This document shows positions 44,926 to 54,313 of a stretch of 64,000 nucleotides of DNA, piece after piece. Origin of the DNA: Paenibacillus sp. LHD-117 (GTDB taxonomy: Bacteria; Bacillota; Bacilli; Paenibacillales; Paenibacillaceae); assembly GCF_030929555.1 (NCBI RefSeq), contig NZ_JAVFVT010000001.1:62001-126000 (forward strand), given 5' to 3'. Within the stretch, counting starts at the first letter, position 1. Each line of letters begins with the position of its first letter. The notes under the pieces are model-generated. The model saw only the letters and a program-made list of their open reading frames with translations, did no database searches and was not told the origin of the DNA. A program made the position numbers and the translations under genes.

Positions 44926-46555
44926 GATGTTTAGTTTGCTATACCCAACCGGAATGTCTACTGATTCAATCTATTCCACAGTATCAATGCAAGCCGAGAT
45001 TGTAGATTTAGGATTGGATGCTTTATTTCACGAAATCAGTAACGGTCCATGGGGATATCGAACCAAGCAGCCTCATCCGTTAATGTACTTTACTTCTGAC
45101 ATTCAGATCATTACGTATCGTTCTAATATCGTGGAAGATTTGTATAGACAGGAGGCAATTTATCTACTGCTATACGAGCTTCTTCCATTACTTGAGGATC
45201 TGAGAGATTTACAGCAGCGTGATCGTTGGTCGGATGATGATACAGCAGCTTCCTTATATACAGTCTCAGAGATTGAGCTTTACTTGTCGTGTGTTGAACG
45301 GTTATATCATGGATTGTGCAGTACCCAACCCGCCTCCCAAGGACTTCAACGCCTGTCTCAACTCATTGCTGAACGATACGAAAGCCCAACCTTTCAATCG
45401 CTGCGTGTGGATACGCGCAAGCTTTCCTTCAGCGTACGCAACATTAAAAGCATTACGGTCGGTATCAATCTCGATCCGCAGCTCTACCCTTGTGAAGCAG
45501 GTATTATATCTGTGAATGATCAGTTGTTTCGTTCTGGAAACCTGATTGATCGCTGGCTGCGACTGGATATGAAAGATGATGGCTTTCAAAGCTTAGCTCC
45601 GCTCATGGCGTCTGGAAAAGAGCGAAGCAGCGAACAGAATTTAGCTTTGAGCAGAGCGATTAATAGCGCATTGAACACGATATTAAAAGGGTCCGTCCGA
45701 GAATGGCGCAACTGTATTAAGATGTACGCGGTTACCTCCTCTAACTTTTTAGTAGGATTAGCGCCTGAAATTCGTTTCTTGCTCAGCAGTGTCTCATGGA
45801 TGAAACAGCTGGCATTGAAAGGTCTTCCACTTTGCAGGCCACAAGTCGCCGAGAACGAAGAATCGTCGGTTATCGATGGACTGTATCATCCGTTGTTAGC
45901 GATCCAGGCAGCGGAGAAACAAGCGAATGGCGCATCTTCGGTAGTGAAGAACAACATTACGTTTGATGAGAACGGGTCGATCTATATTCTGACGGGACCT
46001 AATCAGGGAGGGAAGACCGTTTTCATGCAAGCGGTAGGAATCGCGCAGCTGCTGTATCAGTTGGGGCTGTTTGTCCCTGCTTACTCGGCAACGATTCGTC
46101 CCGTGGATCGTGTACTTGTGCATGCACAGAGCCAAGCTCGGGATCATCAGATGAAGGGACGCTTCGGTGAAGAGTGCAGTCGATTACAACAGGTATTCGG
46201 TAAACTAACTTGCAATAGCCTTCTTCTGATGGATGAGACCTTCTCTAGCACAAGCGCTTCTGAGGCTGCCGCTATAGCGGGTGAAGTGCTGCTCGCATTA
46301 CGTGTGTCAGGCTGCCGCGTTATTTTTGCAACACATTTGCATGAATTAACAGACCAGATAGATAAGCTCAACGCTGTCCCACTTGAAGGGGGCAGCCGTA
46401 TCGATACGCTCACCGCTGAGATTGATACAGCCTCAGGACAGAGAAGCTATGTCCTCCGTCGATCACGTCCACAGGGCAATAGTTATGCACGTGATATTGC
46501 ACAAAAATATGGTGTAACCTACGAGCAACTCGTCCGTGTGATGAATAATAATTAA
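44918..46555 (+). CDS. MutS-like ATPase lacking mismatch-recognition domains
   Basis: About 545 residues. The C-terminal half is a MutS-type ATPase: Walker A TGPNQGGKTVF, Walker B LLLMDETFSSTSASEAA and the MutS His motif ATHLHEL. The N-terminal half is a helical lever-like region. MutS domains I and II (the Phe-x-Glu mismatch reader) are missing, and at 545 residues it is much shorter than MutS (about 850). It is therefore one of the MutS-related ATPases of unknown role rather than the repair protein. ATG 44918 with GAGG before it is preferred to GTG 44906. Overlap with a small membrane-protein gene is unusual for a DNA-acting protein. Confidence 0.82.
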   Translation: MDEMFSLLYPTGMSTDSIYSTVSMQAEIVDLGLDALFHEISNGPWGYRTKQPHPLMYFTSDIQIITYRSNIVEDLYRQEAIYLLLYELLPLLEDLRDLQQRDRWSDDDTAASLYTVSEIELYLSCVERLYHGLCSTQPASQGLQRLSQLIAERYESPTFQSLRVDTRKLSFSVRNIKSITVGINLDPQLYPCEAGIISVNDQLFRSGNLIDRWLRLDMKDDGFQSLAPLMASGKERSSEQNLALSRAINSALNTILKGSVREWRNCIKMYAVTSSNFLVGLAPEIRFLLSSVSWMKQLALKGLPLCRPQVAENEESSVIDGLYHPLLAIQAAEKQANGASSVVKNNITFDENGSIYILTGPNQGGKTVFMQAVGIAQLLYQLGLFVPAYSATIRPVDRVLVHAQSQARDHQMKGRFGEECSRLQQVFGKLTCNSLLLMDETFSSTSASEAAAIAGEVLLALRVSGCRVIFATHLHELTDQIDKLNAVPLEGGSRIDTLTAEIDTASGQRSYVLRRSRPQGNSYARDIAQKYGVTYEQLVRVMNNN

Positions 46556-46658
46556 GCGCTGCTAAATGCAGTATAGATTCTTTTTATGTTGAATACTTAG
46601 GCATCTAACGTTGAAGCTTGGGCCGCATTCCTGGCTTAATATAAATATTATGTTTTAA

Positions 46659-46850
46659 AAATTAGCAAAGCCTGATCCATCTATCTATCAATTGGCCTGC
46701 AAAAGATTAAATTTATCTCCTTCCGAATGTTTATTTGTAGGCGACGGGGGCTCGAATGAACTGCAGGGCGCTGCGGATGCCGGTTTGATTCCTTATCAGG
46801 CTACATGGTTCATTCTGGCTATCCATCAAGGAAAAAGGAGGAGAGTTTGA
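46659..46850 (+). pseudogene. C-terminal relic of a HAD-family hydrolase
   Basis: After a TAA at 46656 the frame reads KLAKPDPSIYQLACKRLNL and then CLFVGDGGSNELQGAADAGL. KPDPxxxxxAxxxL is the HAD motif III region and VGDGxxNExxGAxxAG is motif IV. There is no upstream part with the DxDxT nucleophile motif. The tail after ATWF is probably not original. From 46851 to 46985 I see nothing. Confidence 0.75.
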
Positions 46851-46985
46851 TTGCACTTAGAAAAAAGTTAATCGTGAAGGTTGCTGCATTTATTATTCAA
46901 TACCGGAAAAAAGCGAAAATGAGATACTTGCATTTTTGAGTGTACCAGGTATTCTTCAAAGGTCGACTAATTTCATTTTAAAGTA

Positions 46986-47022
46986 AGAGGTCAATCGGTT
47001 AATCCACCGATTGACCTTTTTG
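46986..47022 (+). terminator. rho-independent terminator
   Basis: AGGTCAATCGG (46988-46998), loop, CCGATTGACCT (47007-47017) and TTTT. Strong stem; it isolates the GH127 gene from upstream transcription. Confidence 0.85.
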
Positions 47023-47053
47023 CTTTCATTCGAAGTGCCAAAGATTCACTACG

Positions 47054-47088
47054 TTTTGAATATGATATTCCATGTAAAAACGCTTTCA
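47054..47088 (+). promoter_or_regulatory. second shared regulatory element (GAATAT palindrome plus cre), GH127 copy
   Basis: TTTTGAATAT-GAT-ATTCCAT-G followed by TAAAAACGCTTTCA. GAATAT-G-ATATTC is a perfect palindrome (47058-47070), and the cre matches 13 of 14 positions. 30 of 35 bases are identical, without gaps, to 57008-57042 upstream of the SLH-anchored GH43. The cre lies 70 bases before the start codon here and 74 there. Confidence 0.6.
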
Positions 47089-47144
47089 TGGTCGCTACAA
47101 TGATAATGCATCGTGATTATTTGAATATGTTAGGGGATGAATGA

Positions 47145-50100
47145 ATGAAGCAAGTATCTAAAAGAAGCTTGAAAAAAACGGCGATCGCTGCACTAATCTT
47201 CACGTTAATAGCGAACGGGGTGGTCGTCACTGGTACTTTGCAAGCGGCTGATTTGGAAGCAGCCAAAGAACTGGATCTGAGATTCGAGGATTCAATAGCG
47301 GATTCATCTGCGAATGGGATTCAAGGTACGTTAAACGGAACAGCGACTTACATTGAAGGAAAAGTGGGAAAGGCACTTCAGTTGAATGGGACGAATAACT
47401 ACATCGATCTCGGCACTTCATCCGTGCTGCAACCGGAGAATTTAACGGTTTCCTTCTGGATAAAACCTGACGAGTCGCTGTCGGGCGAGCACATGTTGAT
47501 GTGGAACAAACCGAGCGGATCATGGAACGGAGAAGGCTGGTATCTCAGTATTTTGAGCGACGAAGTTCCGCTGAAGTTATCAACGGGTACCGGAGTACAG
47601 GAATCCTATGTGATTGGAAACAGAGGCGAGTTCTTCCCTGTGGGTGAATGGACACATGTCGCAGTCACTTACGATCAGGCAACGAAAGATGTGGCAATTT
47701 ACCGGAACGGCATTACACAGGACGTGTTATATACAAGCAAGACGGGAAGCATTGCCTCTAATGACTCTGACCACAAATATTTAGGATTTAATTCTCCTGG
47801 TTACGGTGGGGGATACGCCAAGCTTAATTTGGACGAGTTCAAAATTTACAGCACGGATATATCCATGGAAGAAATTCGCACGTTGTACCAAGACGATGGC
47901 GGCGCTATTGACGAGTCGGCGCTTGCCAATTTAGATCTGAATTCAATCACGCTGCCGGAATTTGTTAGAGTAAGTCTGCCGCTCCCAACCCGCGGAACGA
48001 ACGGAAGCACAATTGTATGGACATCTTCCAATACGGCCGTACTTTCAAATACAGGTGAAGTTTTCGAACCTGAGGAGGATACAGTGGTCACTTTGAATGC
48101 GGCCGTCACCTATGGCGCAGTAACCTTGTCTCGATCATTCGAATTGACTATTAAATCCAACTCACCTATTAACGATTTTGCTCCTATCCAGCCCTTCGAC
48201 ATGGAAGACGTGGAAGTTACAGATCCGTTCTATGTTAATGCTTTTAATAAAAACGTAGATTATCTCCTCTCACTCGATCCAGATCGTCTAATGGCAGGAT
48301 TTAGAACAGTCGCGGGTTTGCCGAAGAAGGCTGAGTTGTATGGAGGCTGGGAAGGCGAATGGAGTTATCTGAGAGGCCATACCATGGGCCATTATTTGAC
48401 AGCGCTTTCACAAGCCTATAAGCAAACAAAAGGAAACCCCATCGTCAACCAGCAGCTCAAGACAAAGATCGATTATTTGGTCAGCGAATTGAAGATCGCC
48501 CAAGAGGCGAGTCCGAATGGCTATTTATTCGCGACGCCTGAAACGCATTTTGACGTAATCGAAGGAAAAGCAGAAGGCCCTAGTTGGGTGCCCTGGTACA
48601 CGATGCATAAGATTGTAGCGGGTTTAGTTGATGTTTACCGGTATGCGGAAAACGACACGGCATTAGAAATTGCGGACGAGTTGGGCGATTGGACTTACAA
48701 TCGAACACAGACATGGGACGAAGCGATACATACAAGAGTCCTCAATATCGAATACGGTGGTATGAATGACGGCTTGTATGAACTGTACAAGGTGACACAG
48801 GAGCCGACTCACTTAATAGCTGCCCATATGTTTGACGAAGATTCGTTGTTCACGCCGATTGTCAATGAAACGGATGTATTGCAGAACAAACACGCTAATA
48901 CCCAGATTGTAAAGTTTATTGGCGCACTGAACCGTTACAGAACTGTAGGGGAAACGGAAACGTTCTATTTAGAAGCAGCCGAGAACTTCTGGGAAATGGT
49001 TGTTCATGACCATACGTACGTGACCGGTGGAAACAGTGAAAATGAGCATTTTAGAGAACCTGGTCTTCTTGACGCTCATAGGAACAACGTTAATGCTGAG
49101 ACATGCAATACGTATAATATGCTCAAGCTTACGCGAGAGCTGTTCCGATTGACTGGCGACGTTAAATACGCGGATTACTATGAGAGGGCATTGAAGAATG
49201 AAATCATGGCTTCCATGGACCCGGAGACGGGAATGACGACATACTTCAAACCGATGGGAACCGGTTATTTTAAGCTATACGGAACCGAGTTCGAGAGCTT
49301 CTGGTGTGATACTGGAACGGGTATGGAAAGCTTCAGTAAGTTGGATGATAGCCTATACTTCCACACGGAGTCCGATTTATATGTCAACACATACGTAAGC
49401 TCAATTCTGGAGTGGAGAGCTAAAGGACTGAAGCTGACGCAGCAGGCAGACCTGCCTGCAAGTGATAAAGTTACGTTCACGATTCATGCAGCTTCAGGCG
49501 AAAACGTTAATTTCAAATTCCGGTCGCCGGATTGGGTGGCGGAAGGGAAGCAGGTTAATGTTTCAGTCAACGGTAATGTAGTAAATGAGACGGTCATTGA
49601 TGGTTATGTGAATGTAGAGCGTGCTTGGGTAGCCGGAGACATCGTAGAAGTGACGTTTCCAATGGAAGTCAAAGTCTCGGCACTGAAGGATAACGAAGAA
49701 GCGGTAGCCTTTACGTACGGTCCGGTTGTTCTGAGCGCAGGAATGGGTTCGGAACAAATGGTGTCCGTACCTCATCTAGCCGTGCAAAAAGCCCATATTC
49801 CGGAAGGCTTGTCGTTCAAAGATTATATCTTAATCGAAGAGGGAACCGTCGAGGAATGGATGTCGAACGTCAAGAACAATTTGGTCAAGACGGAAGGAAA
49901 AGTGGAGTTCACGCTTCGTAATACCGATGAAGACGACAACCTGATATTCACGCCTTATTATTTAAATACGGGTGAAAGGTATGGCATTTACTTCTACTTA
50001 TCAGCATTGGATTCTCCTTTCTTTCAAAACAATATTCTGAATAAAAAGAACACGGCGAGGAAGGAAGTCGCGCTCATCGATGAGGTGCAAGTCACCAATG

Positions 50101-52085
50101 ATCAACATGAATTGGCTCATAATTTGCAGGGTAATTCATCAGGCGGTTCCTATGGCGGTTACCAGTATCGCCATGCATCAGGCGCGAATACCGGTGAAGG
50201 TTGGCTCAGCTACGACTTGGCAGTGAACCCGGCCATTACAAATTATGTATCGACGAAATATTACAGCGGCGATGCCGGAAGAACGTTCAACGTATATGTT
50301 GACGGTGCGTTGATACAGGAAGTGACGGTCGAAGCCAAGACTCCAGCCCAATTCTATGATGTACGGTATGCTATACCCGCTCATTTAGTTGCGGGTAAAA
50401 GCAAAGTGACGGTGAAGTTCGCCAATCGAGGCAACAGCTTCATGGGTGGTTTGTTCGGGACGGTATCGATCATGAAAGACTATAGTACCAATGCGGATTT
50501 ACAAAGTGTGACGATCGGAAACACAGTGGCAACCGTCCACGATCGTGAATGGACAATTTCCGTGCCGCATAATGCCGAGGAAGGAATGGTTCGTTTTAAG
50601 CCTGTTAATGCCAATGCCTTGGTTTACGTTGATGATATTCTTATTGACGACACGATTGAGAGAAAAATTCCGCTCAGTGCAGACATTACTACGCTAAACA
50701 TCCGGGTAGTTGCGGAGGATCGAGAAACAGAGAATACGTATACGCTTTCTATTAAGAAGTCGCAAGACGATACTTCAGAGCCGGGAGGAGGCATTCCTAC
50801 CCCCAACAATTCAAATCAGATAGATGCTCAAGATGACGTTATCATGGCTGTTGCGGATGGAAAAACAGTCATTAAAGGAATCGCATCGAAATCGACTAGA
50901 GACGGTCAGTCGCTCGTTACTGTAAAGTTCGATGAAAAAAGTCTGACAAAAAGCTTAGAAGAAACGCCGCAAGGAACAGTATTAACCGTACCCATTCACA
51001 TCGATTCTGATATCTCGATTGCCACAATTCCCGGACAGTCGCTTAAATTAATGGAGGAGAAAGGAATTAAACTGGAATTACGCTCGAAAAAAGGCACATA
51101 CACACTACCAACAGAACTTTTGGACGTCTCGATGATCGTCAACCAGTCAGGGTTATCGAACACACTTGCAGATGTTTATCTTCAAGTGGAAATTGGCAGT
51201 CCGTCAGAAGAAAAAGTGGAGTGGGTAGATGAGCTAATGAATGGAAATGAGCTTTCCTTAATTGCACCGCCCGTGGAATTCAAGGTTGGAATCGTAATCG
51301 GAGAAAAGTTTTTCGAACTTTCCGAGTTCATAGGTTATGTCGAACGATCCATTGCACTTCCGAATAGAACGGATAAAAAAGATATTATTACTGGCATCGT
51401 GATTGAACCGGATGGCTCGATTCGACATGTTCCGACCACTGTTGTAAATCAGGATGGCAAGTATTATGCCAATATCAAGAGCTTGTCCAATAGTCTCTAT
51501 GCTGTCGTGCATAACGAGACATCATTCAATGACAGCGCCGCGCATTGGGCGAAGAATGCGATTCTGGAACTGGGATCAAGAAAGATTATTGGCGGGAATG
51601 AGAATGGCGAATATCGTCCAGATGACGATATTACGCGCGCTGAATTTGCTGCCATCTTAGTCAGGGCTTTGGGTCTGCGGCTGGAAGCCGGAGCGACTTT
51701 GTTTACGGATGTACAAGCAGCGGACTGGTACGGAAGCGCAATTAAAACCGCACATGCTTATGGTTTGATAAGTGGCTACGAGGATGGTTCGTTCCGTCCA
51801 ATGAATAAGATTACGCGCGAGCAGGCGATGACAATTCTGGCCAGGGCTATGAAACTTACGGGTCTCTGGGACAATACTGACCATCAGTCTGCCGATAGCG
51901 TACTTCGAACTTTCCAGGACTCGCGGTCCATTTCGGATTGGGCAAAGGAAGAGATAGCTGCAAATGTTCAGACAGGTATCGTTTCAGGTAAAAATGAGAA
52001 CACGCTAGCTCCGAAAGATTTGATAACTCGAGCGGAGGTTGCGATAGTCGTTATGAGGTTATTAAAGAGTTCCGATTTCATTTAA
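47145..52085 (+). CDS. SLH-anchored GH127/GH146-type beta-L-arabinofuranosidase
   Basis: 1646 residues. Signal peptide ending LQA-AD; LamG-like sandwich (about 35-250); Ig-like domain (about 260-345); GH127-type (alpha/alpha)6 catalytic domain (about 350-870) with YGGWEGEWSYLRGHTMGHYL and AETCNTYNMLKLTREL; further beta domains; a cadherin-like sandwich (about 1118-1205); a beta domain like that before the SLH repeats of the GH10 enzyme; three SLH repeats. In GH127 the active-site zinc is held by Glu and three Cys. Here Glu652, Cys654 and Cys721 are present, but the position after Cys721 is Asp722 (FWCDTGTG) where a Cys is usual. It probably removes L-arabinofuranose from arabinan or arabinoxylan at the surface. 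Confidence 0.88.
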   Translation: MKQVSKRSLKKTAIAALIFTLIANGVVVTGTLQAADLEAAKELDLRFEDSIADSSANGIQGTLNGTATYIEGKVGKALQLNGTNNYIDLGTSSVLQPENLTVSFWIKPDESLSGEHMLMWNKPSGSWNGEGWYLSILSDEVPLKLSTGTGVQESYVIGNRGEFFPVGEWTHVAVTYDQATKDVAIYRNGITQDVLYTSKTGSIASNDSDHKYLGFNSPGYGGGYAKLNLDEFKIYSTDISMEEIRTLYQDDGGAIDESALANLDLNSITLPEFVRVSLPLPTRGTNGSTIVWTSSNTAVLSNTGEVFEPEEDTVVTLNAAVTYGAVTLSRSFELTIKSNSPINDFAPIQPFDMEDVEVTDPFYVNAFNKNVDYLLSLDPDRLMAGFRTVAGLPKKAELYGGWEGEWSYLRGHTMGHYLTALSQAYKQTKGNPIVNQQLKTKIDYLVSELKIAQEASPNGYLFATPETHFDVIEGKAEGPSWVPWYTMHKIVAGLVDVYRYAENDTALEIADELGDWTYNRTQTWDEAIHTRVLNIEYGGMNDGLYELYKVTQEPTHLIAAHMFDEDSLFTPIVNETDVLQNKHANTQIVKFIGALNRYRTVGETETFYLEAAENFWEMVVHDHTYVTGGNSENEHFREPGLLDAHRNNVNAETCNTYNMLKLTRELFRLTGDVKYADYYERALKNEIMASMDPETGMTTYFKPMGTGYFKLYGTEFESFWCDTGTGMESFSKLDDSLYFHTESDLYVNTYVSSILEWRAKGLKLTQQADLPASDKVTFTIHAASGENVNFKFRSPDWVAEGKQVNVSVNGNVVNETVIDGYVNVERAWVAGDIVEVTFPMEVKVSALKDNEEAVAFTYGPVVLSAGMGSEQMVSVPHLAVQKAHIPEGLSFKDYILIEEGTVEEWMSNVKNNLVKTEGKVEFTLRNTDEDDNLIFTPYYLNTGERYGIYFYLSALDSPFFQNNILNKKNTARKEVALIDEVQVTNDQHELAHNLQGNSSGGSYGGYQYRHASGANTGEGWLSYDLAVNPAITNYVSTKYYSGDAGRTFNVYVDGALIQEVTVEAKTPAQFYDVRYAIPAHLVAGKSKVTVKFANRGNSFMGGLFGTVSIMKDYSTNADLQSVTIGNTVATVHDREWTISVPHNAEEGMVRFKPVNANALVYVDDILIDDTIERKIPLSADITTLNIRVVAEDRETENTYTLSIKKSQDDTSEPGGGIPTPNNSNQIDAQDDVIMAVADGKTVIKGIASKSTRDGQSLVTVKFDEKSLTKSLEETPQGTVLTVPIHIDSDISIATIPGQSLKLMEEKGIKLELRSKKGTYTLPTELLDVSMIVNQSGLSNTLADVYLQVEIGSPSEEKVEWVDELMNGNELSLIAPPVEFKVGIVIGEKFFELSEFIGYVERSIALPNRTDKKDIITGIVIEPDGSIRHVPTTVVNQDGKYYANIKSLSNSLYAVVHNETSFNDSAAHWAKNAILELGSRKIIGGNENGEYRPDDDITRAEFAAILVRALGLRLEAGATLFTDVQAADWYGSAIKTAHAYGLISGYEDGSFRPMNKITREQAMTILARAMKLTGLWDNTDHQSADSVLRTFQDSRSISDWAKEEIAANVQTGIVSGKNENTLAPKDLITRAEVAIVVMRLLKSSDFI

Positions 52086-52104
52086 CATCGTAATGAACAT
52101 GAGT

Positions 52105-52150
52105 AGGAGTAAGGAGCTTGTAATTTCAGACTCCTTACTCTTCCTCGGTC
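52105..52150 (+). terminator. rho-independent terminator
   Basis: GAGTAAGGAG (52107-52116) pairs perfectly with CTCCTTACTC (52131-52140). It follows the GH127 gene and comes immediately before the truncated GH5 frame. Confidence 0.75.
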
Positions 52151-53908
52151 TTGCTTCGTGAAATAATAAGGGCTGCGATGATTGTAAGGTTCATACGTAT
52201 GGTTATTGCTGTGGGTCAATATAATTTCGCGGGTCTGCAAACAGCGGTTCAAGAGATTATTATTCCTTACGTGCAATATGCAAGGACGAAGGGAGTCTAC
52301 GTAACGATTGATCTCGAGTTTACATTTAACGATTATCAATCTACAACTCCTGAAAATTTGGCAAAATTTAAGGAGATCTGGGGCTATATTGCCTCGCAGC
52401 CAGAGCTGAAAAGCGCGGATAATGTTATGTTTGAACTAATTAATGAACCCGTGCAAAGCTATGCCAACGGTCACTGGAGCGGATGGACTGGAGATCCCGA
52501 TTATGTCGATCATTGGAAGGCATTAAGGGATTTTCAGAATGAAATCATTTCGACGATTCGCGAAACGGGGGCGGATAATGTGATTTGGGCAGCCGGACTC
52601 GGCTGGGACCAACTGTATGAATTGGCTGCCATCTACCCGATAACGGATCCGTTAAGCAACTATGGATATGCCGTTCACTGGTATCCGGGCTATGGCGGAG
52701 GCGATGACATGGCCGCCTTGCAATCGATTTGGGATACGACGATAAAACCAGCCGCTGATGTCTATCCCATCAATATTACGGAGTGCGTATGGTTCAAGCG
52801 TGTTGACGGAGATCCGGAATACTGGAATCTTTTTAACGCTTCGAGCGAAGGATTCGGCAAAAATACGAAGTCCATTTTCACCGCGGCAGGGAATGTTAGT
52901 GTGATCATGGGTGCAAACGGTGAATTGCTCGAGCCCGGGCCAAGAAGCTCGGTTGCCGACCCAACTGCAGGTATCAAATGGGATGGCGACACGACACGGG
53001 ATGCGATGGGACGTTTTGTATTCGATTGGTTCTATGAGAGAGCACAATCCTACCCGGGTAGCGGTATATCAAACGGTATCGTATCTGGAGCAGTTTATAA
53101 GCTTATCAATAGAAGCTCGGGTAAAGTAGTCGATATCCCGGGCGGGCAGGATGTGAGCGGCTTGCAACTGCAGCAATGGTCGGATCTTGGCGGTACTGCA
53201 CAGCAGTGGGTCATTACTAACATGGGCAGCGGGCATTATGAGATCAAGAGCGTATCTGCCAATAATAAAGTGATGGATGTCAAAAACGGAACCAAGGCCA
53301 ATGGAGAAAAAATTCAGTTGATGGCCGATTTCAATAATACGGCTCAGCGCTTTACGATCTATGCTTTGGGTAACGGATATCACAGCATTATTAATGTCAA
53401 CAGCAATAAAGCGTTAACCGTCTCTGGTAATTCCATGGACAATGGGGGCTTACTCATTCAGGATGGGTATACCGGCAACTTTAATCAACAATGGCAGCTT
53501 GCCCGCGTGAACTTAATTGCGCTCAAGTCTGTAGCGTACAATCAGTACGTAGCAGCTGAAAAAGCAGGAGCAGGCGATTTAATTGCCAATCGTTCGGTTG
53601 CGGCGGTATGGGAGACATTCGAAAAAGTCGATAACGGGGACGGCACTATTTCGCTGCGAGCGGATGCCAATCAGAAATTTGTTTGTGCCGAGAATGGAGG
53701 CGCTAACGCCTTAATCGCCAATAGGGAACAAGTAGGCGGCACATGGGAACGATTCCAGGTCGTGGATAATGGCGACGGCACTATCTCATTAAAATCATTG
53801 GCAAACCATTTGTTTGTTTCGGCTGAGCAAAGCGGGGATTTCAAGTTAATTGCCAATAAAACATCAGTAATCGGAGCAACAGAGAAGTTTATTATGGAGG
53901 CCAAGTAA
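52151..53908 (+). pseudogene. N-terminally truncated GH5 glycosidase with RICIN and fascin-like domains
   Basis: The frame encodes the middle and end of a GH5 barrel: GVYVTIDLEF, acid/base Glu in FELINEP and nucleophile Glu in INITECVW. It then has a RICIN-type beta-trefoil (AVYKLINRSSGKVVDIPG to NFNQQWQLARV) and a fascin-like trefoil with repeated VDNGDGTISL and LIANR motifs. The signal peptide and first barrel strands are missing, and no promoter or ribosome site is visible: the frame begins ten bases after the terminator of the previous gene. The catalytic pair survives, but such a protein would not fold or be exported normally, so I read it as a deletion-damaged gene. Confidence 0.75.
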
Positions 53909-54006
53909 CAGGATTCTTGGATCAATTAATCTCAGAGGAACGGGAGGTTCTTGTGCTATCTTACGGGAAAGTACAAGAACCCTTGTTCTGTAAAGGAGTC
54001 TGTGAT

Positions 54007-54306
54007 ATGGAAGATGAACGCGGTTTGAAAAGGGGTATGCTAGTACGGAAATTTTTAGTTGTGCCGCTCTTGTTGTGCTTGGCATTTACTTTTCTTGTTA
54101 TCCCCACTAATGCCTTCACTTCAGATCAAGGCAACGGACAGTTCCAAAATCCGATATTGTACATGGACAACTCCGACCCGAGTGTCATCAAGGTAGGGTC
54201 CTCCTACTATATGTCGAGCAGCAGCATGCACATGATGCCGGGAATTATGAAATCCGAGGATTTGGTCAATTGGGAGATCGTCTCCTATGCATTTTCTTGG
54301 AAATAA
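54007..54306 (+). pseudogene. N-terminal fragment of a secreted GH43 enzyme
   Basis: Signal peptide (FLVVPLLLCLAFTFLVIP to NAFT), then the start of a GH43 propeller: NPILYMDNSDPSVIKVGSSY contains the catalytic base Asp, and SEDLVNWEIVSYAF is the usual end of the first blade. The frame stops at TAA only 100 codons in. A GMC-oxidoreductase gene pair begins on the other strand eight bases later. The remaining catalytic residues are absent. Confidence 0.8.
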
Positions 54307-54313
54307 AAAAAGG

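Noticed and set aside
46946..46970. CAGGT at 46946 as another operator copy
   Set aside because: No partner repeat 22-23 bases to either side and no CG box at the right place; it also lies before a terminator.
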